Source of the DNA: an uncultured Porphyromonadaceae bacterium
GTDB taxonomy: Bacteria > Bacteroidota > Bacteroidia > Bacteroidales > Barnesiellaceae_A
DNA length: 64,000 nucleotides
Reading direction: 5' to 3'
Assembly: GCA_900538705.1 (NCBI GenBank)
Contig: UPZG01000002.1
Location: 186,001 to 250,000, forward strand
The notes beneath the pieces are model-generated. The model was given only the letters and a program-made list of their open reading frames with translations, searched no databases and was not told the origin of the DNA. The translations under genes and the position numbers were made by a program. Positions 1 to 9,189 of the stretch are shown in pieces (within the stretch, counting starts at the first letter, position 1; every line of letters starts with the position of its first letter).

Positions 1-165
1 ATTGTAAATGCAGCAATGACTGTTGCCATAACAAGCACTTGTTTTCTCTCAACAAATCCCGAAGTTTATAACCGCATGACCTGGTTACTGGCAATATATA
101 CTGTACTTTGCTTTTTCTTACCGATGCTGTCGGTACAACGTTTTATAGATGGCAAACAAGACTAA
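1..165 (+). CDS. C-terminal end of a membrane protein (partial)
   Basis: The reading frame is open from the first base and stops at 163-165, giving the last 54 residues of a protein that begins outside the window. Two hydrophobic stretches (about residues 1-18 and 27-44) look like membrane helices, followed by a short polar tail. It ends 20 bases before the next gene on the same strand, so the two are probably co-transcribed. It could be the permease part of an ABC transporter, but nothing visible proves that. Confidence 0.6.
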   Translation: MVNAAMTVAITSTCFLSTNPEVYNRMTWLLAIYTVLCFFLPMLSVQRFIDGKQD

Positions 166-185
166 CCTCGCACAAATATATAACA

Positions 186-1250
186 ATGATACGTTTCGCA
201 AAGATAATATTTTGGATATCGGTACTGTGGCTCGGTATATGGCTTATACCGAGTCTCTATGACTTCCTGCTCGTACAACCGCTAAGCACTCCTTTTACCT
301 TATATAGCACTGTAACAGGCGATTTCGCATGGATAGATCGCTCGCAGGGACATGCTATCTATACCGACAGAAAGGGGGGAAAATATACCGAAACAGAATT
401 CGACAGTATATTCCCTTTTTTCTATTACCGACAACTTGTAGCCGACGAAAGATTTCCTGATACGCTACATGGTATGGCCGTATCACCAAGGATGGCACAA
501 ACCGAATCTTTCATGTTTAAGAGTACACCTTTGTCATACAACGCTCCAAAAATAGAATTGTATCCACTCTTGGAATCAATGTCGGGCCGGGTCGATTTGA
601 AAATGCCTGACGATGTATTCCGTATCACCGACCACGGAATTGAGTTTATATGTATGGCCGACAACCGAGTAGACGCAGCAAAAAGCAACACTTATACCGA
701 AGCGATGCGGCGAAAAGGCTTTACATTTCCGTCGCAAATCATAGCCGGAAACCCAACCGTCAAAAAAGAGTATGACGAAGGGTATCTCATTACCGACAAG
801 GAGGGAAAACTCTTCCACTTGAAACAGGTAAAAGGACGACCATACTGCCGTCATATTGCATTGCCCGACAGCCTGCATATAGACCATATCTTCCTTACAG
901 AATTTCGCAACCGTCGGTTTCACGCCTTCATCATCGACGACAAGCATCGTATGTATGTGCTCTATACCGGCAACTACGAGATAAAACAGGTAGATATACC
1001 GGCTTTCGACCCCACGCGCGAGGCTATTACCATCATGGGAAATCCTTTTGACTGGACACTGACACTGACCTCTCTCTCCTCATCCACTCTCTACGCCATA
1101 GAGGCAACATCGCTGCAATGTATGGGAACAATGCAACATAACATAGAAATACCTTGGAGCGAAAAATTACGCCGATATGTAATGCCTCTACGTCTTGGTT
1201 TTGTATCTCCCATAAACCCGTATATACTGCCAAGAATCAACGAATATTAG
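186..1250 (+). CDS. Membrane-anchored protein of unknown function (possibly DUF4857-like)
   Basis: 354 residues. I chose the ATG at 186 over an upstream TTG at 108 because it directly precedes a good membrane anchor (MIRFAKIIFW, then a hydrophobic run to about residue 28) and clears the preceding gene. The rest is probably extracytoplasmic and beta-rich, with aromatic residues and repeated Y-T-G/Y-T-D turns like a propeller or WG-type fold. From memory it resembles proteins labelled DUF4857 in Bacteroidales, found beside ABC-transporter membrane subunits, which would fit the hydrophobic gene just upstream. No catalytic motif is recognisable. A hairpin follows the stop codon. Confidence 0.6.
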   Translation: MIRFAKIIFWISVLWLGIWLIPSLYDFLLVQPLSTPFTLYSTVTGDFAWIDRSQGHAIYTDRKGGKYTETEFDSIFPFFYYRQLVADERFPDTLHGMAVSPRMAQTESFMFKSTPLSYNAPKIELYPLLESMSGRVDLKMPDDVFRITDHGIEFICMADNRVDAAKSNTYTEAMRRKGFTFPSQIIAGNPTVKKEYDEGYLITDKEGKLFHLKQVKGRPYCRHIALPDSLHIDHIFLTEFRNRRFHAFIIDDKHRMYVLYTGNYEIKQVDIPAFDPTREAITIMGNPFDWTLTLTSLSSSTLYAIEATSLQCMGTMQHNIEIPWSEKLRRYVMPLRLGFVSPINPYILPRINEY

Positions 1251-1257
1251 TCTCTAA

Positions 1258-1293
1258 GTCACGCCCAGCCTTTTCACTTAGGTTGGGCGTGAC
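1258..1293 (+). terminator. Hairpin after the first operon
   Basis: A 13-base-pair stem (1258-1270 with 1281-1293, one G-T pair) around a 10-base loop lies 8 bases after the stop codon at 1250. There is no clear T-run after it, so it may be an inefficient terminator or an RNA-stabilising stem. Confidence 0.5.
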
Positions 1294-1417
1294 AATAAGA
1301 GAAGACGAACTCAATATAATAAGACCCTACTGAAATATTACCATACATACAACGATTCCCGTTACAAAGAGATATCTGTCTAATCACTTTTCCCAATGTT
1401 AAAAACAAGGTACAAAA

Positions 1418-1449
1418 TTTGTTGCAGACAACAAAAGGCTATATCTTTG
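1418..1449 (+). promoter_or_regulatory. Bacteroidetes-type promoter for the 63-residue membrane protein
   Basis: TTTG at 1418-1421 and TATCTTTG at 1442-1449 are separated by 20 bases, matching the Bacteroidetes primary sigma-factor pattern. The predicted start of transcription, around 1455, gives a leader of about 12 bases before the ATG at 1467. Confidence 0.65.
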
Positions 1450-1466
1450 CGTTACGGAGAAACGAT

Positions 1467-1658
1467 ATGAACAGAATAAACAAGGCTTTACTGCTCAACA
1501 CCATAGGATTGCTCATTACATCGTCGCTCTTGATAGGTCAACGATACATAGACATACCCGACAGCATTGCCATCGTGGCTTGCTGCATTGCATTGGTATG
1601 TATTGTGGCCGGTATTGTAATTTCAATAAAAACCATCTTAAGGAAAAAAGAGGATTAA
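1467..1658 (+). CDS. Small membrane protein, two predicted helices
   Basis: 63 residues from the ATG at 1467, which lies just downstream of a well-matched promoter; a longer frame from 1419 would start inside that promoter. Two hydrophobic segments (about residues 6-22 and 30-52) flank a short polar turn, and the protein ends in a basic tail (KTILRKKED). I recognise no family. Its own promoter and the hairpin after it make it a likely independent single-gene unit. Confidence 0.6.
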   Translation: MNRINKALLLNTIGLLITSSLLIGQRYIDIPDSIAIVACCIALVCIVAGIVISIKTILRKKED

Positions 1659-1741
1659 CGCAATCTACTACATTCTTGCATCCGTCTTTGCAGAGAGATG
1701 ATTCATTTATCTTTACCCCATTTCTATACACAATAAGAAAT

Positions 1742-1786
1742 AGAGCAGCCGGTGCATCATCCCAATTATGACATACCGGCTGCTCT
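1742..1786. terminator. Bidirectional terminator between convergent genes
   Basis: A 12-base-pair perfect stem (1742-1753 with 1775-1786, AGAGCAGCCGGT and its complement) lies between the stop of the small membrane protein and the end of the minus-strand coiled-coil gene. T-rich sequence follows on both strands, so it can serve both genes. Confidence 0.7.
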
Positions 1787-1838
1787 TTATATCTATTATT
1801 TCGCAGTTCGTACTAAATTAAAGCAATATAAGTAGCTA

Positions 1839-2735
1839 TCAGTTGGAAAGAGAGAATGAACCACGACCAATGACAAAGTTATCGGCAAATATTTCCACCT
1901 CATAATCACCGGGATAGAGATACTCCTCAACATCCCAATAAAAGGTCACCCCATTTATCTCCTCACCCGTGTATTCTATGAGCTTGCGACAAGAATAGGG
2001 GATTTCACTACCCTCAAAGGGGAAGAGGTCGCCAGCATTTTTTACCAACACATCGCCGTCAGGCTTAGTGATACGGGCATAGATATATTTTTCGCCCACC
2101 TCGGCCGTCACATTTTTGGCAATAGAGAAGGTAATCTGCAATTTAAGGGTATCTTTTATCTTCTTGGCTTTTTTGCCACGCTTATTCAGCGGAAGAATTT
2201 GTACGTTGACGGCATCGAGTTTCGACGCGCGCGTCACCTTCTCGGTAAGCTCTTCGCGCTCGCGACGCAATTCGCCGGCAGCCTGCGACACTTCGTTATA
2301 CTTACGTCTTACCGACTCGTTTTCTTCGCGCAACTTTTTATTGGCAGTGTTGAGTGAGTCTATCTGAGCCACATAAGTGCGCATGATACCGCGCAGTGTT
2401 TCCAACTCCTTACGCAACTCGGCAATGCGGGCAGCACTGGTCTTCTTTACTGTTTTCAGCTCTTCATAAAGACGCTGCACCTTTATCTGCTCGGCCTCGA
2501 GCTTTTCTATGAGCGAGTCGTTTTTGAGAATGGTTTTTTGCCCCTCGTACATGGCATATTGGTCGGCTAGCTCGGCATACTCTTTTTCAAGTTCATCGCG
2601 TTGACGGTCTATCTCTACCTGCTCCTTGAAATCGGCCATTTGACGATTCTGCACATAAATCCACACTCCTGCACCTATAAGTAACACGGCAGCAGCCGAG
2701 AGTATTATAATAAGTAGCGACTTGTTATTTTTCAT
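1839..2735 (-). CDS. Membrane-anchored coiled-coil protein of unknown function
   Basis: 298 residues. There is an N-terminal membrane anchor at about residues 7-28. A long Glu/Lys/Leu-rich coiled coil follows at about 35-175, with heptads such as EELKTVKK and ELRKELETL. The C-terminal beta-rich domain (about 180-298) contains an aromatic motif around FYWDVEEYLYPGDYEVEIFADN that looks like an immunoglobulin-type fold. This layout suggests a periplasmic scaffold held by the inner membrane. I know similar uncharacterised proteins in Bacteroidales but cannot give a function. Its start faces the phosphatase gene across a 267-base gap. Confidence 0.7.
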   Translation of the reverse strand: MKNNKSLLIIILSAAAVLLIGAGVWIYVQNRQMADFKEQVEIDRQRDELEKEYAELADQYAMYEGQKTILKNDSLIEKLEAEQIKVQRLYEELKTVKKTSAARIAELRKELETLRGIMRTYVAQIDSLNTANKKLREENESVRRKYNEVSQAAGELRREREELTEKVTRASKLDAVNVQILPLNKRGKKAKKIKDTLKLQITFSIAKNVTAEVGEKYIYARITKPDGDVLVKNAGDLFPFEGSEIPYSCRKLIEYTGEEINGVTFYWDVEEYLYPGDYEVEIFADNFVIGRGSFSLSN

Positions 2736-3002
2736 TCTGCTAACGTTTTATCAGTCTTGTGAAGTATATCAAGTCGCAAAGTTAATTGTTTATAACCAAA
2801 TAGATGTGCATCGGACACATTTTTTAAGTCATATTTTACTAATTGATGGCTTGCTATCTTGTGTACTTGATAATTTTACGTCATCATTTTATTTATAGAA
2901 AACCAGTATATATACGTTACCTTCGTCAGTTTCTATAAAACTTTCTTTTGCAACAGATAAAACACAACGGCATAATATTTGCAGCGCAAACCCGTATATA
3001 TA

Positions 3003-3536
3003 ATGGATAATAAAAAAAGAATGAAAAAGAACAAAGACCTTACGACCCAAGAAGAGAAGCCTACTTATATACTTTTTGTTTGTCTCGGGAATATATGCCG
3101 TTCACCGGCAGCCGAGGGTATCATGCAACATCTTGTAAAGCGACGAGGCTTGGAAGCCCGCTACCGTATCGACTCGGCAGGTACTTATGGAGGTCATGCC
3201 GGCGACTTGCCCGACCGTCGCATGAGAGCGGCGGCAGCACGCCGGGGTTACTTGCTGGAACACAGGGCACAACGCGTAACAAGTGATATGATTAGCAAAT
3301 ATGACTACATCGTGGCCATGGACGACCATAACTACTATGACTTGTGTGAGATAGCCCCTACTCCCGAAGACGAAAAGAAAATATACCGTATGGCCGACTA
3401 TTGCCGCCACTACACTGCCAGTCACATACCCGACCCCTACTATGAAGGTGCCGACGGTTTTGAGTATGTACTGAATCTGCTCGAAGATGCTTGTGAAGGA
3501 ATGCTAGACGCTCTCGAAAATCCACGTCATGATTAA
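3003..3536 (+). CDS. Low-molecular-weight protein-tyrosine phosphatase
   Basis: 177 residues from ATG 3003; ATG 3021 is an equally possible start. The P-loop CLGNICRS (catalytic Cys at about residue 27, Arg at about 33) is the C(X)5R signature of the LMW-PTP/arsenate-reductase fold. The late DPYY supplies the general-acid Asp and a phosphorylatable tyrosine pair usual in this family. Such enzymes hydrolyse phosphotyrosine and often regulate capsule or exopolysaccharide kinases. No such kinase is nearby, so the substrate is unknown. The first 20 residues are a lysine-rich extension not needed for the fold. Confidence 0.9.
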   Translation: MDNKKRMKKNKDLTTQEEKPTYILFVCLGNICRSPAAEGIMQHLVKRRGLEARYRIDSAGTYGGHAGDLPDRRMRAAAARRGYLLEHRAQRVTSDMISKYDYIVAMDDHNYYDLCEIAPTPEDEKKIYRMADYCRHYTASHIPDPYYEGADGFEYVLNLLEDACEGMLDALENPRHD

Positions 3537-3680
3537 ACAGTAGCACCATCCCCCCAAGCAGAACTCTACACAACACGAAGTTTTTCAACTTTGTATTCAA
3601 AATAGTATACATACCACTCACTATTAAATAATTAAAAAGCCTAAATCATCATATACCGAAGGCCATGACTGTGCCGGGAA

Positions 3681-3711
3681 TTGGAAAATTCTCGAAAAAA
3701 GAGTATCTTTG
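3681..3711 (+). promoter_or_regulatory. Promoter for parE-coaD-S41 protease
   Basis: TTG at 3681-3683 and TATCTTTG at 3704-3711 are 20 bases apart. Transcription would start near 3717, leaving a leader of about 73 bases before the ATG at 3790. Confidence 0.65.
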
Positions 3712-3789
3712 TAACGAAACGAAACCTGCCATCCTCCCCGACATAAGCGGAGCCTGGCAAAAGGTTGCGGCTATTACGCTGAACTTTTT

Positions 3790-5760
3790 ATGGAGAATAT
3801 CGAAGGCAATACCCCTATAGAGGGGCTTGAATATGACTCGGACTCGATACGGACGCTCGACTGGAAAGAGCACATCCGTCGTCGTCCGGGTATGTATATT
3901 GGCAAATTGGGCGACGGCTCGCACAACGAAGATGGCATATATGTGCTGTTGAAAGAGGTTCTCGACAATGCCATAGACGAATACATGATGGGATACGGCA
4001 AACAAATTGTCGTAGAAGTAGCCAATGGCAACGTGTCGGTGCGCGACTACGGGCGCGGCATTCCGCTTGATAAGGTACGCGACGTGTCGTCGAAGATGAA
4101 CACAGGAGCCAAATACGACTCGAAGGCCTTCAAAAAGTCGGTAGGACTAAACGGCGTAGGTATCAAAGCGGTAAATGCCCTGTCGTCGTCGTTCTTCATA
4201 CAATCATACCGCGATGGCATGAGCCGCTCAGTAAGCTACGAATGCGGTGAGGTAATAGAAGAGAGTGATTATGTACCTACCGAAGAGGCTAACGGGACTT
4301 TGGTACAATTTACTCCCGACAAGACTATTTTCGTAGGGTATGAATACCACGAAGAGTATATCGTTTCGCTGGTAAAAAACTACGTGTTCCTCAACACCGG
4401 GCTTACTATCGTGTTGAACGGGCAAAAATATCATTCGCGCAACGGACTCGCCGACCTGCTGAACGAATATATGACATCTACGCCCCTATATCCGCCCATA
4501 CATCTGAAAGGCAACGATATAGAAGTGGTCATAACACACAGCAACCAATATGGCGAGGAGTACTACTCGTTTGTCAACGGACAGCACACGACACAAGGGG
4601 GCACGCACCTGACGGCATTCCGCGAGGCACTCGGACGCACCATCAAAGAGTTTTACGGGAAAAACTTCGAGTATACCGACATACGCAACGGCATTGTAGC
4701 AGCAGTTAGCATCAAAGTAGAAGAACCGGTATTCGAGTCGCAAACCAAAACCAAACTTGGCTCGCGCGATATGGGTCCCGATGGCCCTACGGTGAGCAAG
4801 TTTATCAACGACTTTCTTAAGAAAGAGCTCGACAACTTCCTGCATATCAACGGCGATACGGCCGAGATAATGCTACGCAAAATCACCGAAAGTGAAAAGG
4901 AGCGTAAGGCTATGGCCGGTATCACCAAGCTTGCCCGTGAACGGTCGAAGAAAGTGAGCCTGCACAACCGCAAGTTGCGCGACTGCCACATACACTATAA
5001 CGACCCTGAAGACCGACGAAAAAATGCCATAGACCGCAGGGAAGAGAGTTGTATATTTATTACCGAGGGAGACTCGGCAACAGGAACTATCACACAGATA
5101 CGCGACGTGGAGACACAGGCCGTATTCAGCTTACGAGGCAAACCCCTCAACAGCTACGGGCTCACACAAAAAGTGGTGTATGAAAACGAAGAATTCAACC
5201 TGCTGCAAGCCGCTCTCAATATAGAAGAAGGCATAGAGGGGCTGAGGTACAACAAAGTGATAATTGCCACCGATGCCGATGTAGACGGGATGCACATACG
5301 CCTGCTACTGCTCACCTTCTTGCTGCAGTTCTTCCCCGACCTGGTAAAGAAAGGGCATGTATATGTATTGCAAACGCCTCTGTTCAGAGTACGCAACAAA
5401 CACTTCACACCTACCAAATCGCCCCGCGGACGTCATACAGCCAAAGATGCCGAGCTCATGAAAACCGGGCAACAACCGGGACAGGAAGTATATTACTGCT
5501 ACACCGATGAGGAACGCATCAAGGCCATAGAAAGTCTTGGGAACAATGCCGAGATAACGCGATTCAAAGGATTGGGTGAAATATCGAAAGAAGAGTTTAA
5601 GCTCTTTATAGGCCCCGACATACGTTTAGATCGCGTCATGCTGCGTAAAGAAGACCTCGTCAATGAGCTGTTGGAGTTCTACATGGGCAACAACACCATG
5701 GAGAGGCAAAATTTCATCATAGACAACCTTGTAATAGAAGATGACACCAACTTACTCTAA
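3790..5760 (+). CDS. parE: DNA topoisomerase IV subunit B
   Basis: 656 residues, the usual length for a type IIA topoisomerase ATPase subunit. The GHKL ATP-binding region shows the EVLDNAIDE helix (Mg-binding Asn), then DYGRGIP and the ATP-lid region near GLNGVGIKAVNALS. The TOPRIM domain has FITEGDSATG and later TDADVDG, the metal-binding acidic residues. The closing section (RFKGLGEI) is also typical. Length and sequence style fit the Bacteroidales ParE group better than GyrB, but that split needs a tree. The subunit powers chromosome decatenation with ParC, which is not in the window. Its last 20 bases overlap coaD. Confidence 0.92.
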   Translation: MENIEGNTPIEGLEYDSDSIRTLDWKEHIRRRPGMYIGKLGDGSHNEDGIYVLLKEVLDNAIDEYMMGYGKQIVVEVANGNVSVRDYGRGIPLDKVRDVSSKMNTGAKYDSKAFKKSVGLNGVGIKAVNALSSSFFIQSYRDGMSRSVSYECGEVIEESDYVPTEEANGTLVQFTPDKTIFVGYEYHEEYIVSLVKNYVFLNTGLTIVLNGQKYHSRNGLADLLNEYMTSTPLYPPIHLKGNDIEVVITHSNQYGEEYYSFVNGQHTTQGGTHLTAFREALGRTIKEFYGKNFEYTDIRNGIVAAVSIKVEEPVFESQTKTKLGSRDMGPDGPTVSKFINDFLKKELDNFLHINGDTAEIMLRKITESEKERKAMAGITKLARERSKKVSLHNRKLRDCHIHYNDPEDRRKNAIDRREESCIFITEGDSATGTITQIRDVETQAVFSLRGKPLNSYGLTQKVVYENEEFNLLQAALNIEEGIEGLRYNKVIIATDADVDGMHIRLLLLTFLLQFFPDLVKKGHVYVLQTPLFRVRNKHFTPTKSPRGRHTAKDAELMKTGQQPGQEVYYCYTDEERIKAIESLGNNAEITRFKGLGEISKEEFKLFIGPDIRLDRVMLRKEDLVNELLEFYMGNNTMERQNFIIDNLVIEDDTNLL

Positions 5761-6244
5761 AAAGACAGCTATTTTCCCGGGGACTTTCGACCCTTTTACC
5801 AAGGGACACTACTCGATAGTACAGCGCGGACTGTGTATCTTTGACGAGATAGTGATAGCCATCGGTACAAATACCAAAAAGCAACCGATGTTTACCGAAG
5901 CTCAACGCAAGGCGATGTTGCAACAGATATATGCCAACGAACCTCGGGTAAGCATTATATCGTACGACGGACTGACGGTAGATATAGCACGTCGCCATGG
6001 AGCTCAATTCATGCTGCGAGGGGCACGCTCGGTAATAGACTTTGAGTATGAGAAGTCTATGTCGGACGTAAACCGCGTCATATCGGGACTGGAAACCATT
6101 GTGCTTTTTACAGAACCCATATACGCCCATATCAGTTCATCGACAGTACGCGAACTGATATGTTTCGGCCACGAAGTGAGCGAATTCCTCCCCGACGGAA
6201 TGATACTACCCGAAATAGAAAAACAAAATACTCCCAGAAAATGA
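5741..6244 (+). CDS. coaD: Phosphopantetheine adenylyltransferase
   Basis: 167 residues. It transfers AMP to 4'-phosphopantetheine, the penultimate step of coenzyme A synthesis, in the cytoplasm. The nucleotidyltransferase signature GTFDPFTKGH sits near the N-terminus, RGARSVIDFEYE is the usual middle motif, and the C-terminal ISSSTVREL corresponds to the conserved ISST-x-VRE. The ATG at 5741 lies inside parE, overlapping it by 20 bases, and the gene ends in ATGA shared with the next start. Translation of the three genes is therefore probably coupled. Confidence 0.95.
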   Translation: MTPTYSKKTAIFPGTFDPFTKGHYSIVQRGLCIFDEIVIAIGTNTKKQPMFTEAQRKAMLQQIYANEPRVSIISYDGLTVDIARRHGAQFMLRGARSVIDFEYEKSMSDVNRVISGLETIVLFTEPIYAHISSSTVRELICFGHEVSEFLPDGMILPEIEKQNTPRK

Positions 6245-7857
6245 AACGAAGCACCATACTTGTCGCCTGCATCATCGCAGGTGTCATAGGCAACATAGCA
6301 ACAGCTCAAATCTCAGATGCTATGCGCAAGCTAAACACGGCCCTGTTTGCCGTGACACAACTCTACGTCGATACTGTCGATGACAACAAGCTGGTCGAGG
6401 ATGCCATCAAAGGAATGCTCGAGCAGCTCGACCCCCACTCGTCATACAGTACTGCCGAAGAAACGCGCGAACTGAACGAACCTTTGGAAGGTAACTTCAG
6501 TGGCATAGGCATACAATTCAACATGAACAAAGATACTCTCTACGTGATACAAGTCATTGCCGGCGGCCCGGCCGAACGTGTGGGCATGCGAGCAGGTGAC
6601 CGCATCATAACGGTAAACGACACCACCATTGCTGGTGTAAAAATGAAAAATACCGACATCATGAAGCGGCTACGAGGCCCGGAAGGGACGAAAGTCGATG
6701 TAGGAGTACTACGCAAAGGCAGCAAAGAGCCTATTGCTTTCCGTATCACGCGCGCACAAATACCCATATACAGTATAGATGCCTCCTATATGGTAGACGG
6801 GAAAACGGGGTATATACGTGTAAGCCGTTTTGCGGCAACCACTCACGACGAGTTTGTTGAGGCTTTGGACAAGCTACGAGAGGAAGGTATGACACAACTC
6901 ATTCTCGACCTGCAAGGCAATGGAGGAGGCTACCTGATGAGTGCGGTAGATATGGCTAACGAATTTCTCAACGACGGACAACTTATCGTATATACCGAAG
7001 GCGACAAGGCTCCTCGCAGTGAAGCAATAGCCGAGGGAACAGGAACTTTCAACCAGGGAAAAGTCGTAATTCTGGTAGACGAAAGCAGTGCATCGTCGAG
7101 TGAAATTCTCACCGGCGCCCTACAAGATTGGGATAGAGCCGTTGTCATAGGAAGACGTACCTTTGGAAAAGGCTTGGTACAACGCCCCATTCCCTTCTCC
7201 GATGGTTCCATGATACGCCTCACTGTAGCGCGCTACCATACCCCGGCGGGACGTTGTATACAGAAACCTTACGACAAAGGCAACGAGGCGTATGCCCGCG
7301 ACATATATACACGTTACCTCAACGGCGAACTGATGCACGCCGACAGCATACATTTTGCCGACTCGCTGCAATACAGCACCCTTGTAAACCACCGCACCAT
7401 ATATGGTGGAGGTGGCATCATGCCCGACGTTTTTGTTCCCTTAGACACTACACGCATCACCGATTATCACCGCGATATTGTGGCTAAAGGAACTCTCAAC
7501 CAATATGCTATCAACTATATAGACCACAATCGCAAGCGACTTGCAAACCAGTACAAAGAAGTATATGATTTTGTAGAGAATTTCAAGGTCGACGATAAGA
7601 TGATGCAAGAGCTGAAGAAACTGGGCGATGCCGATAGTGTAAAATACAACGAAGAACAGGCTGCACGGTCGAAAGAGTTGATTGCCAGGCAACTGAAAGC
7701 TCTCATCGCCCGCGACCTCTTCGATACGGGAGCCTACTTCATGGTCATGAACCCCTCTGACCCCACATTTATAAAAGCATGTGAAATCATAGGTGACGAC
7801 AAGGAATTCAACCGACTCTTAGGACGAAAAGACAACGACGACAACACTTCCAATTAA
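6241..7857 (+). CDS. Carboxy-terminal processing protease, S41 family, exported
   Basis: 538 residues from ATG 6241, which overlaps the coaD stop (ATGA). A signal peptide ends at about residue 22 (ATA|Q), so the mature protein would begin with Gln. A PDZ domain follows (about 85-175, containing GGPAERVGMRAGDRI). The S41 protease core has the Ser nucleophile in DESSASSSEI and the Lys base in RRTFGKGLVQ, the Ser-Lys dyad of CtpA-type proteases. A helical C-terminal region of about 130 residues follows. It probably trims or clears envelope proteins. Its operon with parE and coaD has no obvious functional logic. Confidence 0.92.
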   Translation: MKRSTILVACIIAGVIGNIATAQISDAMRKLNTALFAVTQLYVDTVDDNKLVEDAIKGMLEQLDPHSSYSTAEETRELNEPLEGNFSGIGIQFNMNKDTLYVIQVIAGGPAERVGMRAGDRIITVNDTTIAGVKMKNTDIMKRLRGPEGTKVDVGVLRKGSKEPIAFRITRAQIPIYSIDASYMVDGKTGYIRVSRFAATTHDEFVEALDKLREEGMTQLILDLQGNGGGYLMSAVDMANEFLNDGQLIVYTEGDKAPRSEAIAEGTGTFNQGKVVILVDESSASSSEILTGALQDWDRAVVIGRRTFGKGLVQRPIPFSDGSMIRLTVARYHTPAGRCIQKPYDKGNEAYARDIYTRYLNGELMHADSIHFADSLQYSTLVNHRTIYGGGGIMPDVFVPLDTTRITDYHRDIVAKGTLNQYAINYIDHNRKRLANQYKEVYDFVENFKVDDKMMQELKKLGDADSVKYNEEQAARSKELIARQLKALIARDLFDTGAYFMVMNPSDPTFIKACEIIGDDKEFNRLLGRKDNDDNTSN

Positions 7858-7946
7858 ATAAATGCTCCCGGCAGAATATAGCAAAATGCTGCCAAGATAA
7901 AATACATATTGTCTCACAAAACAGAAAAACAAAAACATTACCCGAT

Positions 7947-9041
7947 ATGAAAAAAATAATCCTTACAGGAGACCGCCCTACAGGCCGTCTGCACTTAGGT
8001 CACTATGTAGGCTCTCTCAAACGTCGCGTAGAGCTACAGGAAACAGGCGATTATGATAAGATATACATTATGATAGCCGATGCTCAGGCTCTCACCGACA
8101 ATGCCGACAACCCCGAAAAGGTACGGCAAAACATCATAGAGGTTGCACTCGACTATCTGTCATGCGGCATAGACCCTACAAAGAGCACTCTCTTCATACA
8201 GTCGCAAGTCGCCGAACTGTGCGAATTGTCGTTTTACTACATGAACCTTGTCACTGTATCGCGACTGCAACGCAACCCCACAGTAAAGACCGAGATAAAG
8301 CTGCGCAACTTCGAGGCTAACATCCCGGTGGGCTTTTTTACATACCCTATAAGCCAGGCTGCCGACATCACGGCATTTGACGCCACTACCGTACCTGCAG
8401 GCGAAGACCAAGAGCCCATGATAGAACAGACGCGCGAGATAGTACGTCGCTTCAATCATATATATGGCGAGACTCTGGTAGAGCCCGAGATACTGCTCCC
8501 TTCCAATTCGGTATGCTGCCGCCTGCCGGGAACCGACGGTATGGCAAAGATGAGCAAATCGCTGGATAACTGCATATACCTGTCAGACACTGAAAACGAA
8601 GTGAGCAAACGAGTAAAATCGATGTACACCGACCCCGATCATCTGCGAGTATCAGACCCCGGCAAGATAGAGGGAAATACGGTCTTTGCTTATCTCGACG
8701 CATTCTGTCGCCCCGAACATTTTGCTGCCTATCTTCCCGAATATCCTAACCTCGATGAGTTGAAAGCTCACTATCGCCGAGGTGGGTTGGGCGATGTGAA
8801 AGTGAAAAAATTCCTCGAAGCCATTCTGCAAGAAGAGTTGGCTCCCATACGGGCACGACGCAAAGAGTTTGAGCAAGATATTCCGGCCGTGTACGAAATA
8901 CTGAAAAAAGGCAGCGAAAAAGCTCGAGAAAAAGCAGCTGAAACTCTCGACCGTGTACGTCACGCCATGCGTATAGACTACTTCTCTGACAGCGAACTCA
9001 TTGCTGAGCAAGCTAAAAATTACGCTAAAAAAAGGGAGTGA
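7947..9041 (+). CDS. trpS: Tryptophan-tRNA ligase
   Basis: 364 residues. It charges tRNA-Trp. The class I signatures are clear: HLGH at residues 16-19 for HIGH, and KMSKS at 201-205. GDRPTGRLHLGHYVGSL and the AGEDQEP stretch are typical of TrpRS. A gap of 89 bases separates it from the upstream protease gene, so it may be read through or have its own weak promoter. A strong hairpin with a T-run ends the unit. Confidence 0.95.
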   Translation: MKKIILTGDRPTGRLHLGHYVGSLKRRVELQETGDYDKIYIMIADAQALTDNADNPEKVRQNIIEVALDYLSCGIDPTKSTLFIQSQVAELCELSFYYMNLVTVSRLQRNPTVKTEIKLRNFEANIPVGFFTYPISQAADITAFDATTVPAGEDQEPMIEQTREIVRRFNHIYGETLVEPEILLPSNSVCCRLPGTDGMAKMSKSLDNCIYLSDTENEVSKRVKSMYTDPDHLRVSDPGKIEGNTVFAYLDAFCRPEHFAAYLPEYPNLDELKAHYRRGGLGDVKVKKFLEAILQEELAPIRARRKEFEQDIPAVYEILKKGSEKAREKAAETLDRVRHAMRIDYFSDSELIAEQAKNYAKKRE

Positions 9042-9091
9042 ACTTACCACCCCTTTTCCGATAATATCCGGCAAAACCGCCCATAACAATA

Positions 9092-9134
9092 AGGGCTACA
9101 ACAGAAATTCCAATCTGTTGTAGCCCTTTTTTTT
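9092..9134 (+). terminator. Strong terminator after trpS
   Basis: A perfect 14-base-pair stem (9092-9105 with 9114-9127) around an 8-base loop is followed by a run of eight T at 9127-9134. The intrinsic terminator acts on the plus strand; the minus-strand GIN-domain gene ends just beyond it. Confidence 0.9.
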
Positions 9135-9189
9135 AAGGCTTGTCAAAAGAGACTATCCTTTTGACGGTATGACAATAGTTACAGCGACA

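Noticed and set aside
108..185. Extended TTG start for the first complete gene
   Set aside because: It overlaps the upstream gene and adds residues before a clean membrane anchor that begins at ATG 186.
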